Below the pieces are notes generated by a model. That model made no database searches and was not told where the DNA came from. It was given only the letters and a program-made list of their open reading frames with translations. Shown here piece after piece: positions 35,887-48,240 of a DNA stretch of 64,000 bases. Numbering within the stretch: the stretch's first letter is position 1; each line of letters opens with the position of its first letter. This DNA comes from Spodoptera frugiperda (lineage: Eukaryota > Arthropoda > Insecta > Lepidoptera > Noctuidae). The translations under genes and the position numbers were made by a program. The stretch covers positions 4,092,001-4,156,000 of the forward strand of contig NC_064239.1 of NCBI RefSeq assembly GCF_023101765.2. Direction: 5' to 3'.

Positions 35887-36570
35887 TAAATAATCCAAGT
35901 TGTCTTTATCCTCGATAGATCGAAATAGATCGCGCTATGGTTTCGTTACATTCATTTGGTTGGGTATCGGCCGAGCGCTTCGGTACTATCGTAGAAAAAG
36001 TGTATTATCAGTCGTATGATTATTTGTCTGTAGTGGTCCTGCTGTTTCGTATATTCTAAATTGGTTTCGTTGTATTTGTCAATTAATAAGTTTATTTGTT
36101 GGGTTTTCCTGGTTTTTTGGTTAAACTATTTAACGTAGGTTTAGTTTGATATCGATTATTAGTAGTTACTGTAGTTAGTTTTTTTAATAAAATTGTAAGT
36201 CTAATTTATAAATTAATTAGATTAGATTTAAGTCGTTTCTTTTAAATTATTTAGTTTAAGCTTGGTTATTATAGCATAGAGGATAGGTTGTAATATAGTT
36301 TCTTTTTTAATTGTTATAAATTCGTAATTCGTAGCTTTCTTTAGTTTTAAGTTAGTCCGTTTTTAAACTAATTTTTCAATGCCCTAAGTGAGTATACATC
36401 TATTAAATTCAAACGCAGAGCTCATTATGTTGATTTTTGAAGAGTTCCCTGGAATATCTTCCACATCTCATTTTTGAAGAGATCCCGCGAGATCGGGAAC
36501 TATGTGGTTAAAACCAAAAATTTGCCGGAAGTCACTATTCCACGCGAACGAAGTCGCGGGCAAAAGCTAG

Positions 36571-39500
36571 TTAATAATAATTTTGTTAATATGTTTGCCT
36601 GTATGTCTCATTTTGACGTCTCATAGTTGCCACAAACCCCATTTTCAATATGGTTGCGCTTGTCCCAAGATCTCACATAATCTTGTAATCGATCTACTTA
36701 AGTAGCCAGATGTGAAGGCTATAAAAGATACACATGTAGCTACTACGCCGATGTATCGATTCTGTTGAAACAAAATCGTACTACAGATATTTTTGTGAAT
36801 ATTATCACATTACGTCGTTGTAAAAGTTAGTGAGTGTTTTGACTATCAAAACTATAATTATTTGTGATGACACTTTCGACATGAAAAACCCACTTATAAT
36901 AATTTTGCCGTCGTTTCCAAGACTCGATCAAGAAGTAAGGTCAACCAAAGTAATTTTGTCAACGCTTCAAATCAAGTTAAACCTTCATCAGCAAATCATA
37001 AAGTCATAATTTGAACATCATCACTTTCAAATCTAGATGCTATGTTTTTAATTGAGCCCTTTTCTTGACATTTCACTATAATTCCTATAGAACCAAAGAT
37101 TTCATTTTAATCGCGTGCCAATCAAAGTGATGTAACTTGACACTTGTATCATTTTAAAACTTTCAGAGGGACCCCGATTTTGTCCTTTAAATTACGCAAG
37201 CGAAATTGAAACCTAAGATAAACGGATTAAAGTTACAAATGAAAGGACAATTAGATGAGTCAACTACAATTAATTGTAAAGTAAGTCAAAAGAGTGATTA
37301 TTAAAATTTATTTTTAAAAAGTACTACAAAGTTTTTTTTTGGATCCAGCGTGTAATTAGTACGGTTCGCTACTGTTTTTTTAGATTAATACAATTATATT
37401 TTTTTAGTCAATATATTAGGCATTTCAGTTTCAAATTACTTTCTAAGTGGACTCTTGACTCTTGACGCATAAGTAGGTACACTTATGCTTTAGACTTACG
37501 TACAGTGAGACAACTCTGCTCACTCCATTTGAAAATTAAAGGATTCATGTGTAAATATATTTTGTTCTACATGTTTAATATTCCCCACAATACATTAGTT
37601 AGAAACGTTAGGCTAACATCTCGAAATAGCAGGTGCAAGATATATTCCACTATGTATTTCATCTCCCCATTTATTAGCCAGCCAATACAATATCCACGTA
37701 TTTCTCAGTGAAGCAAAAACACTCCGTTTAGCAATGATCATTATTGTGAAATATAGACGAGCTTGAACAAATTGTATAAAAAGTTGCATTGAATGTGGTG
37801 TGGGCATCTGGTTTATGTCGTCCACAAGTGGTGGTGCCATTGGCGTCGATACACTTCGCACATGGGCATCGTACTGAGTGCCTTTTAATCGCGACCCACT
37901 TCCATTGATTACAAGAATACAAGTACTTCGCGTACCTAGTACATTAACACTTTTGTAGGCAGCACTAAATTGTAGGCCAGCCTGTTTACCGGCATTGTAA
38001 GCTAAAATGGATAGTGGATACAATGAGGCCAATTTGCTGATTACCAAAACACATTCACATCTAGGCTTCTAGGTCGGCTGTAAATTTAATTTGTTTGTTA
38101 AGGAATTATACATTGATTGACGGTTTCATTTCTTTAAAATTTGATATCAAAACTATTCCATCATGGTGATAGAGTGACTGACTGACAACATGCAGTGTAC
38201 AACCTATACTCCTAGTCTTAGTTACTTAGTTGGAATTTGGCACATAAGGGAATATCTGCCACTAAAAAGATTGGATTTCCCGAATTTCCTATGGGAATGT
38301 AAAAGTCTGGAATTTTATCCGCGTTTAGTCGCAAGCAAGAGCTAGACCTTATTTAATTTGCTTCTTCCCTGCTAGTGATCGTGTGCGCAACTTAAAGAAG
38401 GTACTTATTGGTTGGCACTTTTATAATTATAACATTAACGTACACAGCACATATAAACAGCAGAGTCAACTTTATAGGCGAATAAAATATGTGAGCTCAT
38501 AATATAAAAAGCTTTGTAACAACAGAACTGTGGTCTGGATATTTCAATTTTCGCTGAACAATGCTACCACGGTTGCATGATAAGGTATAAGTTAAACGTT
38601 CATGTAACAATAAATTAAGCTTGTTTTCAAAGTTCACTGGATAATTGCTAACTTGGTTCGCTGTTTTGCTTCATGTACAATAAAATGTAAAAAAAATGAA
38701 ACGAAATAATTAGCGAAACTTTCTGTTTTTTAATCGTTTTAATACTTGTTCCTTCATAATGTTCTGTGCTGTTTGGCGAACGTTTAAACATTTTAATTAA
38801 ACCACTTGCCAAGTACGAAAAACATTAAGTGGGTACTATACGATCGGGGAGGGTTCTTAAGCGGCGTTTTAAAATTCTAACTTTCTATAACGTGGCCCAT
38901 AACGATATACCTAGAACGGAGTTGAAAGCGTTTGTTATTTTCCCTTGCTAATTTTATTGTAGCTCGTTGAAATTACCTGAGACCGAAAGAGATTCTATTA
39001 AACAAAAGCCCTTGTTCTTTAACGATATAATAATTAAGAGTGCTTGTAAATAATATAAAAAGGTCTTTCTTCGACCATATTTTTTCCAAAGCCTATTTTA
39101 TTCTTGGGTCAATTATGTTTGCGGAGTGCGTACTTATGTTATTATTAGTCGTTTCATTAGTGTGCGTTTGCTCCGATAAATTCGTAGTGATCGTGTATTC
39201 GAGTGTGGACTAGCGTGGAGAGTTGTATCGTGGAATTAGCCGCTCTGTGTTCGCAGCTGAATACAGGCCTTCACGAAATTGTGGTAATCACCACGCGTGT
39301 TCACGCTCTTGTTCGAAATACGATGTTAATCTAGCTTTTATTGAAGTGCACTAATTTGAACGCTGCTCACAGCGGATAATAACGTATCGCTCGGTCTTGT
39401 GAACAAATGCAAATTAGCTACATATTGACTATATATTGTTGGAAAACAATATTGATAGACTTTGTCATGTTTGATAGACTTTGTCATGTCATTAAGTTTA

Positions 39501-41974
39501 GTAGTTATAACTATAAATAGTACAGTTTTCTTCGAAATCGCTTCTAACATTAACCCGGGTTGTTTGAAGTAAATCCTAAACCTTGCCAAACAGTAAGCAG
39601 TACAATAGCCACTGAATCACTGATGGAATTGGCTCAATAGTATTCCAGCTAGCAATTTTAGAATATCAAAGAGTGGTTCGTTGAAATGAATCATTAGCAT
39701 ATCTCTGTTATTTCATTTGCTGATAGTGGACTCTTTGGCAGAGTGCGGCGGTGCAACGAGTGCAGATATCTACAGCTATGTGGTATCGCCACAAGTTACT
39801 ACATACGTATATGTACTTAGCCAATAGGAATATTTGATTTTGCTTTTGTTTTTGTTTATAGATTTCCTTTTCTTGTGTCACCTTTCATGTATGGGACGTG
39901 GTATAGAATGAACTTCAAAATATTCTTATTTATCTAGGTAATTGTTAAATTTTATCTTTCCCCTGTATCGATCATGGCTGAAATTAAATCAAATCAAATC
40001 AATTTATAAATGATTATCTCTTTCCCTAATTATACCATTTTGCATTATGTATAATATTACATAGAATCTATCATTCACAATTCATTCATACTTCGATACA
40101 TTTGTTAGTAAAACACATACATACCTACATACAAACATACATACACACGACACACCATAAACATTCACACCGAGAGTAACACCCACAGCGAAGCCAAAGT
40201 AAATGATACAGGATCGTCAACAACTCCGTTGCTAGGCAACCTGAGTCTCAGTTCACACAATACAAATCGCACGTTAGTAGCAATGATCTCTAAGTAATTA
40301 GTCGCTGGCGATACGTATGGACAGACAGACATACCTATGTAGGTACTTAGTGTCTAACGTGCAACACAAACACTACACTGAGCTGTTGGGAAATCAACCT
40401 TTTGGTAGGGCTGTCATGAAGTGAGGTACGGTAGCTTGTTTTGATATATATATTTTAAGGAAAGATATCGGTTTTCACGAAAACAATAATTCGTATAAGA
40501 ACATATTAACCTACATGGAAAGTAAATATAATAATTACAAATTGAGCCACATATTTTTCATCAAATAAGTAGGTAAATCTTCTGCCCATCCCAGACAGAT
40601 CTCAAGAGATAATTTTCGGAGAAAACCAGTAGATTTTAAAAGAGTTCTACGTAACTAATACATGTTTTAAATAGGATAATAAAACCATAATTTCTTAAAA
40701 GGAAATAGAAAAATATCAATCAAATGAAGTAAAATGTTTCATTTAGTAAGGAAAAACTGCAACCCAATTCCTAGTTACCGAATTTCCAAGTGCACTCAAG
40801 CATTCAAACCTTCGAAATTCAAATAGCAAAATAGCGACCGTTTAAAAATGGAACCCAAATTCAAAAGCATTAGTGAGTTGCTAGTTTCACTGACATTCTT
40901 TTATTTATATTTTTACGGGCAACCCTAGTCGAGTGGATGTGTCAATAAAAGTCCCGTTCAGTCGTTCAGTGCTCGATAAATGTCGCGGTGTAAACAAGCA
41001 GTTCTGCATTTTATGAGTAATTAACGAGCTTCGGGACTAGCGGCCTGGGGGACCGTTGAAGTGATATCTTCTTACAATAAACATTTACGGTTTATTCATA
41101 AAACAATAATAAGCATGTTTTAGATAAATAATGTTTTGTTTCATTTTTATTCAAGTTATAGACTCTTGTAATTTAATGACTGAATATGCGTGCATCCTTC
41201 TCATAAATAAGAGCCCCGGTGTGTCTTGAAACTAGTTGAGCATTTCTCGAAAAATTCACGTTGGTCAACAATATTTCTAAAATGTTGAGGGAAGTTTATG
41301 CTTGCTGTGTTTATTTAATTATTTCATCATAATACAGCCTTTTACAGATGTAGCATAAATATATAATATACTTAGATAACTTTAAAGAAGTAAAACTTTT
41401 GCTCATAAATCAGTCTGTCGGATAGTTAAAAACTTTTTAAAAATTCTCTCAACAATTTTTCAATGTATCATGTCTATCATGTTTTATAACATTTAGTTGT
41501 GTTGATAACTAGTTAGTAAAAGTGCTAGTCATCGGAAAAATATGTGTATCTACCGAAATCTAACAGTGTGAGAATTTCCGAAGTTTAGCCAAGTTAGCAC
41601 CTACTTGAATGTCCCACGATGTTTCCCCAAAGATGGTAAGGTATATAGAATAGGCATCTTTAGTATGGCTATTTATTTACTTTTTGACAACGTGTCTGTG
41701 CCTATTGGTATTCCCAGAAGTGACCGAGATGTAGTACAATCACTTTTCGTCAGAAATTCTAATAGTAAGCCAGACCCAAAACATTAAGGCACGCCTTTCA
41801 CTCCCCAAAAGGGTAACTAGTGGGGCAAATTTATTTTACAATGTAACACAAAAACCGGACATAATATTAAACACTGTGGTATTACTGCACCGAAAAAAAC
41901 CGTTCTGGATTCAATGCGCAAATGAGCTAATTCACAAAGGTTTCTTCACAAGATCCCACTTCTTTTATGTATAG
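36571..41974. other. no gene recognised
   Basis: AT-rich. A 144-codon minus-strand frame at 37613-38047 has no recognised homology. A TACA-type microsatellite lies at about 40108-40150. Confidence 0.45.
39452..39490 (+). repeat. 19-bp tandem duplication
   Basis: TGATAGACTTTGTCATGTY repeated twice without a gap. Confidence 0.75.
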
Positions 41975-42182
41975 TATAAACTGGTAAACGAGCATCGGTA
42001 ATGGATCACCTGTTGGTAAACAATCACCGTCGGCCATGTACACCCGAAACGCCAGAGGCGTTAGCGTTACCAGCCTGTTGGGGGTTAGGAAATTAAGGGT
42101 TGTTTGGGAATCGGGGATTGCAAAGATTGAGAAGGGTGTAATTGGGCGTCCGGTAACCTCAATCACTCAACAAAACACAACT
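41975..42182 (-). repeat. interspersed repeat family D, copy 3
   Basis: Minus-strand copy, more diverged. It has the AACGCCTCTGGCGTTTCGGG block, the AATTACACCC-to-TTCCTAACCCCC stretch and the TCACCTGTTGGTAA block seen in reverse. The 5' part of the family is missing. Confidence 0.7.
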
Positions 42183-43240
42183 TCACTTTATAGGTAAGTG
42201 CAAGTACTCACTAAAATAAAACAAGTAAAAATACTAAGTATAAATAATGTTCAAAATAAAAACGGATTCTACAGATGACTTGCCTACTTTTAATCAATTT
42301 CGTAAATTTTTAATAAGTCACTTCGGGGGCTTGGAAAATCTCGAGAACAAAGTAGACGGAGTCTCAAAGGAATAAAATAATTTCATGTTGTTTCAGAAAA
42401 AAGGAATATACCTTATGCACTACAGGCTGGAGACTATCGAAAGAGGTAAATAGCAATTTAAAAAAAATAAACCATAGAGCACACATCATTGATTATGACA
42501 GTGACAGTTCCATTTGCCGCGCTTTTTACATCGATAAAAGCAAAATACATGCAAGGAAACGTTGATGCTAAATGGATAACAATAAAATGTCTATCTAATA
42601 AATAACAATGGGAGCCTAAAAGGAAAATGCTTATAAGTAGTATGTTGAGGGAACTGTTGACATTTGATTATTTATCAAATAAAAACACAATAAGAGCATT
42701 ATTTTCCTTTTAAGGTTCATTGAATTCCGGGAAAATAAACAATTGATGACATTATATTACGTCTATCTACTCAGCCACATTTAGCTCGCAATATTTATAT
42801 TAGTGCTATATTAGTCTAGATATAGATCTAGATCTGTGTGTCTACCCACATTGAGAAACATTAGGTCCTGAACAATAAAATGTGAATTTTATATTTCCTA
42901 ACAGTATTAGTATTAGTATTTCCTCAGAAAGGTGTTTAACTAAGCTCAATTTTCTATATGGACAAGTTTGTATTTAAATAACATTTTACTCTATTTCAAC
43001 CTTAATCAATCGGCTTTCAATCAACGGATCTCCCATTTTGATTTCCAGGTAATTGACTCTATTAATACTTGTAACAACAGATTATATTAATCGTGATATT
43101 CTAAACTACCCATAGTTTTAGGCGATTATGTCATAATTGACTGGAATTATACTAGACATTATTGTCGTTGTTAGACACTTATGTGCGCACATAAGTATAT
43201 GCCATATAGTACCAGATACAGATGCAACGCTAGAAAAGAA

Positions 43241-43385
43241 ACCAGGAGCTGTGGACTGCCTAGCGGGATACCAAGGCTCCGGCTCGAATGAGGTGGCGTT
43301 TAGTCAGTAAGAGTCTGATACACCCTCTAGTCTTGCCCAAGGTGGGAGAAGTTATTGTATGATTCCCCCCCCCCCTCAGAAAAGG
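43241..43385 (+). repeat. interspersed repeat family C, copy 2
   Basis: Has GGCTCCGGCTCGAATGAGG, TTAGTCAGTAAGAGTCTGAT and TTGCCCAAGGTGGGAGAAG, and ends in a long run of C. Confidence 0.75.
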
Positions 43386-46300
43386 CTAGAAAAGAAAAAT
43401 CAGGGCGGTTTTTCTAAATCAGGCTGTTAGCTGTTTCCAGAGATTAGGGCATTCAAGCAAAATTTTTACCCTTTACTATATACACAAAGTATACATTGAT
43501 ATTTGCTCATTGATAACATTCAAAAAGGTGCTTTAAATATTGGCTATTCTAGTTCGAAATCGGTTTCAATTTTCAAATGCTGATAAAATGTAGATTTTAT
43601 ACAAATGTATCCTTAGAGGATATTTATTAAATGTATTGTATCGTTACGAATTTTCTAGAAAACCGATACCGCCTACGCCATGTCTGTATACTCAATGAGG
43701 ACCATCTGGTAGGGATGGTCGTTACACTCGATATGTCGTTATTTGTGCCTTTAATGACCCAGCAAAAAATACCGAAATCGATATGTTAAAATACAATTTT
43801 GTTTAACCCTCTGAGCTTTATTTAGGACACATAATATCTGTAGCATTAAGCTTACATATCTCAATTTGGAATTGATTAACAGCCCTATCCGTTCTGGCTG
43901 GGCCGTTAGGGCTGGAGTATGGGCCTCCTCTATTTGTATAAGATGGTATGTCATAGGTGTCATTGGTGATCGCAATTTAAAAAGATTTTGGTTGTAAAGA
44001 ATACTGCTTCACTTTGTGAAAAGTTTTTCGACTTTTAAAACACCCGCGGGAAGAGCAAGGGTGGGGTTATGAGTGTATCTAACGATCATCATCACCACAA
44101 GGCATAACAGTTAATATACAGTGACATAATAAAAATGTGGAATTTGAATGTCTAAAGTCTAACACAACGGATCCAACCAATAAAGTCGTATCATCCCTAG
44201 TGAAATATGTGAAGGGCAGATAGCAATCGCCCTATGTAAGATATCTTCAGTGAAATCTGGTAAACTTAGTGCTCCAACAAGGCGTATATATTTGAATCGT
44301 CTTACGCAAAAATCTACACGTGTAACTTAACCCAACAAGTGATCGATCCCGCTAAATCAACGGGGCTCATAAATACACAAATATTCTGAATGCTAACTCT
44401 ATTTAAAGTCCTAACCTGTCTCTCTAATGAAGTAACAAAACTTATCAACAGTTCGTAAAATGTCACGAGTAACCGCAGAACGAGCTCTTAAAAGAGTTGG
44501 AAATGAGCAATAGAAAGTTTAAACAAACTGTGGGAGTGGCTACTAGTCAGTTAACTGAGAACGCGACCAGTTTAGTATCTCGTTTGTGTATCAAACTTGT
44601 GGGGTCCGCACCAGGGGACCCGGGACCCGAACATTTTGATAACGTAACGAGTGATAATAAGACCTTAACAAAGGTTTATACTTCAGGGAAATTATCGTAA
44701 GAGTTGAAGGTTAGATTTGTACGGATTCCGCCAGTTAAGTTTGTAATTTTTGATTACATTTTTAAAGAACTTTTTCGCCGTTCTTGATTAAATAATGAGT
44801 TTGGAAAGGAATGTGGCAATTTAAGAGTTGCCGCATTTTAGTCACCGATAGACTGAAATTTTGTGTAACTAATAATTTTAATTCTCTTTTTACATTTTGT
44901 TTTATTTAGGTTGAATTATGTTTTGCTTCAATCTGTTATAAAATAAGAAATATCTGAAAAAATCTAGGAACATTTTAAACGTGCTACTTGTTTAAAAGTC
45001 CTATTTGCTCTTATATTTTCACCGATTTCGTAATAAGCTCCTCTGTTGTAGCGTACATTTGTAGCACCAAACGGACATGTACTATTGTGCAACATTTCCA
45101 GAAAACTTATTGTTCTCACGGGAAATCAGAATGGCTGCATTATCGACTTGCATTGCAACCACTGAATACTAAGACTAGGACAACGGGAACGCTATGCAGA
45201 ACCCAAGCCACTACGTACCTATCTGTGGAGATACGGAGCTATGTGAACAAATTAAGCTGCTCGGAATGTATCTATCTACAGTAGTATTATACGTATGTAT
45301 AAAATACGAGCCAAACGCTTATCCTTTCACACACATTGATAAAGTTTTAGCGCGTTTGAATGGCAATGGCTGACATTATCGTAAAAGTCGAAACTTTGTG
45401 TTGAAATAGCTTCAGCGAAACATAAGGGGTTCATGAACAATTGCTAAAGTTTCTAATATACTAGGATATACGTTCCTATTGTTCCCATAATATGTCATAA
45501 AAATGTCGTACGGTATAAGCTGTCTGGTTGAAGTTTGTGCGAAGCGTGAGTGGCAATGTGGGTAGGTACATAAATTAAGGAACAAATTCCTTAATCCTGA
45601 AAGTGAAGCCGTCGCCGCCGACCGGCCAGCCGAGCCCCGCACCGAGGGTCTTCCCGCCGATAGAATTACATCGGGATCGAAATACACTTGAACAAGTGCT
45701 CCGTCGTGCGTCCAACAAAAATGTTCACTTAATAAATATCATTTTTGCAAATATTTCCATAAATACCTTGAAACATCTTATTAAATTAAGCCGTGCTTAT
45801 AGAAACCTTTCCGCATCAGGAATTCACCGAAGGACATATTTTGAGAAATATTGGATCACTTTCAATAAAATGATAAATAGACGTCCTTTTTTCATCCGTT
45901 AATCGTTCGTCCTGTTCGTCACAGATATTGTAGCGCTGATTTAGTATACGTAAAATTATACGAGTACCTTTAGGGCTTTCCCTCGTGAAATCACGGTTTT
46001 ATAAACAAAGTTATCAAGAAAGCTTTAGCAAAGTTTTACATGATGGGGAATCAACATGCGTCAGCAATAAGTAATAATGTAATATGAACTGGCCAACTAA
46101 CGGACCCTCTGTCTGACTACATAGTTATCAAATTAACAGCTTACACAAAACTTACTCGGCTTAAGTAATGGCCGGCCGATTCATTCTCATATGTATACAA
46201 GGAAAAGATTAAGGGTCGGGGGCTATTTACTGGACGAGTTTTTCGGACTTCCTCGTTCGCCGAGTCAAACATTTTATCGAGTTAAAAGCCTCGCGACTTA

Positions 46301-47465
46301 TGTCACACCGCGTGTCCGCTGCGAGTGCTGACTTAACGTTGTCACATGCAACACAAAGGATGACAAGGGACATAATTGGTCACCCTTCTTCGTAACACAG
46401 GCTTCAATGTTGATCTAACAACGTCATTATAACTGTATTAGTAGAATAATAAACTTATATCGTGTTGCACAATGAAACACGATAAATGTTACCTCTCAGC
46501 ATTTCATTAAGAAAACAAATGCTGAATAATTGTGCGTATCACATAACGACAGGCGACATTATGTTTAACAAACACAATGTAATTACAGTTGATTGTTTAC
46601 ACTTAATGCAACAGTATGTACAAAGCTCGAGTGAGTGGCGTTAAGCACTTCTCACGTGGTCTAATTAAGTGTTTCACTTAGAGTGGTGCTGGGTGAGGGT
46701 GCCACTCAATTATTCGCAACTTGATGCGGGATCACGACACGCGGCGCCTACAGGCCCGCTCTACTCCGCGCTCTGTCGCGTCGCTCCGCCCGCTCGCCCA
46801 CAAATCCGACCGACGCATAGCAAAATTCCACACCGCAATTATGTGGGTTACGCGACACTCAGATGGATTATGTGAAATTAAGCGCAGAACAGTAACTAAG
46901 TGAGCATAATTCACACCGTCTCACCGACACTGAGGTTGCGTAACCTTATGATGATAGTACGAACACTGGCGCTTCTAACTTAATGGGCTTTCATTTGTCC
47001 GACATTGATTTTATCAAATACTCGGAGGTGATTATCTACAAGTGTCGGTTGGAAATTACTTGAAGCCGCACTTCGGCGTTTATTAGTTTTTAGTTCAAAA
47101 TCAATATTAATGAAATTGATAGCTGTTTTACTTAATAGAATACTATTCGTTTAATAACCAGTAACTTAGTTCGGTGCTTGTGATGCTCGTAAATATTCAA
47201 TGTTCATTTTAACGCCTTTAAACTGCAAGAGAGGTTTGTGTCTGAACTTTAATGATTTATAACTGTTGGCTCTATTCCCCTCGAAGTATTTATTTAAAAA
47301 ATCGCCAGCTTTCATTCGAAGTAATAAAATATTTATAATACATGTTACGTATACACGTATGTGTATTTTGTTAAAATACGAGTACCTATTGTTGTGAGAA
47401 TTTAATGTAAAATGTACAAAATAATTCAAGAATAACTAACCTTTATTTAACACAATGTTATATAA
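43386..47465. other. no gene recognised; GC-rich patch at 45600-45690
   Basis: Mostly AT-rich. Contains a 76-codon plus-strand frame (44473-44700) and a GC-rich patch open on both strands at 45575-45724, discussed in the findings. Confidence 0.4.
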
Positions 47466-47719
47466 CCTATACTTGGCATATATTATGAAACTGAAGAGTT
47501 TGCTTGTTAGTTTGAACGCGCTACTTAATCTCCGGAACTACTGGTCGGATTTGAATTATTCTTTTTGTGCTGTTAGTCCATATATCGAGGAAGGTTATAG
47601 GCCATATAACATCACACTACAATCTATAGGAGCCGATCAGAGCGGGTGCAAGCCCGTGGAAGTAGCTGTTAATCGTAAAGTCCGTAATCCACACGAGTAA
47701 AGACACGGGAATCAGCTAG
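47466..47719 (+). mobile_element. Helitron-like nonautonomous element
   Basis: Begins CCTATACTTGGCATATATTA (first base C where T is expected), then TGAAACTGAAGAGTTTGCTT and GGAACTACTGGTCGGATTTG, which are common in lepidopteran Helitrons. It ends ATCAGCTAG followed by T. The open frame across it is not a gene. Confidence 0.7.
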
Positions 47720-48054
47720 TATAATATAATATAACATAATTTTACGACTGAAAACTATAAATATAATTTTCGTTAAAATTCAGAAAGAACCAATAAAAAT
47801 TATATGTATGTATGAAAATGTTAAGTAATAAAATTATGAGTTCTTGAAACTATTTTAAATGCTGAAAGTGTTTCGTGGCTACAGGCTTAGTAACAGTTTA
47901 AGCATTAAGATTACTCCGTTAAATCTTGTTTTTATGCTGATGACTTCTATAAAGGGTCCTAAGATGTAGGTGTAGGTGCCTCCTTGGTAAGGATTAGTCA
48001 GCAAAGTGGTAAATCCGAAGCTTGAATGGTGAATCCCTTGACAATAATGTGGTT

Positions 48055-48240
48055 GTACGGTTGGCGCGGTGGCTGGGCATCTGGCTATCGTGTAACGGGT
48101 AGCAGGTTCGATTTCCACACGGAGCAACTTTTTGAGTGATCCATAAGCTGTTGTTTCGGCTCTGGGTGTCATGTGTATGTGTAATTGTATGTTTGTAAAC
48201 GCACCCACGACATAGGAGAAAATCCTAGTGTGGGGCAACG
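48055..48240 (+). mobile_element. tRNA-derived SINE, type A, near full length
   Basis: Head GGTTGGCGCGGTGGCTGGGC, a mutated B-box (GCAGGTTCGATTTCCACACG), body with GTTTCGGCTCTGGGTGTCAT, and end with GTAAACGCACCCACGACATAG. It is the most complete of the three type A copies in length but has more substitutions. Confidence 0.8.

Larger units (their letters stand above)
35088..36570 (+). mobile_element. nonautonomous Helitron, about 1.5 kb
   Basis: Begins TCTTCTATACATATAATAAA after a host A and ends GGCAAAAGCTAG before a host T. A terminal hairpin CGCG(AACGAAGT)CGCG sits 10 bp from the 3' end. No Rep or helicase frame is present. Inside are a TTTGTCTG array and a 150-bp tandem duplication. Blocks of it recur at 24326-24640. 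The exact 5' base is uncertain: it could be 35091, with TCTATACATA. Confidence 0.75.

Noticed and set aside
45603..45902. 99-codon plus-strand frame
   Set aside because: Not credible as a whole: after the GC-rich first third it is AT-rich chance sequence. The GC-rich part is discussed as a finding.
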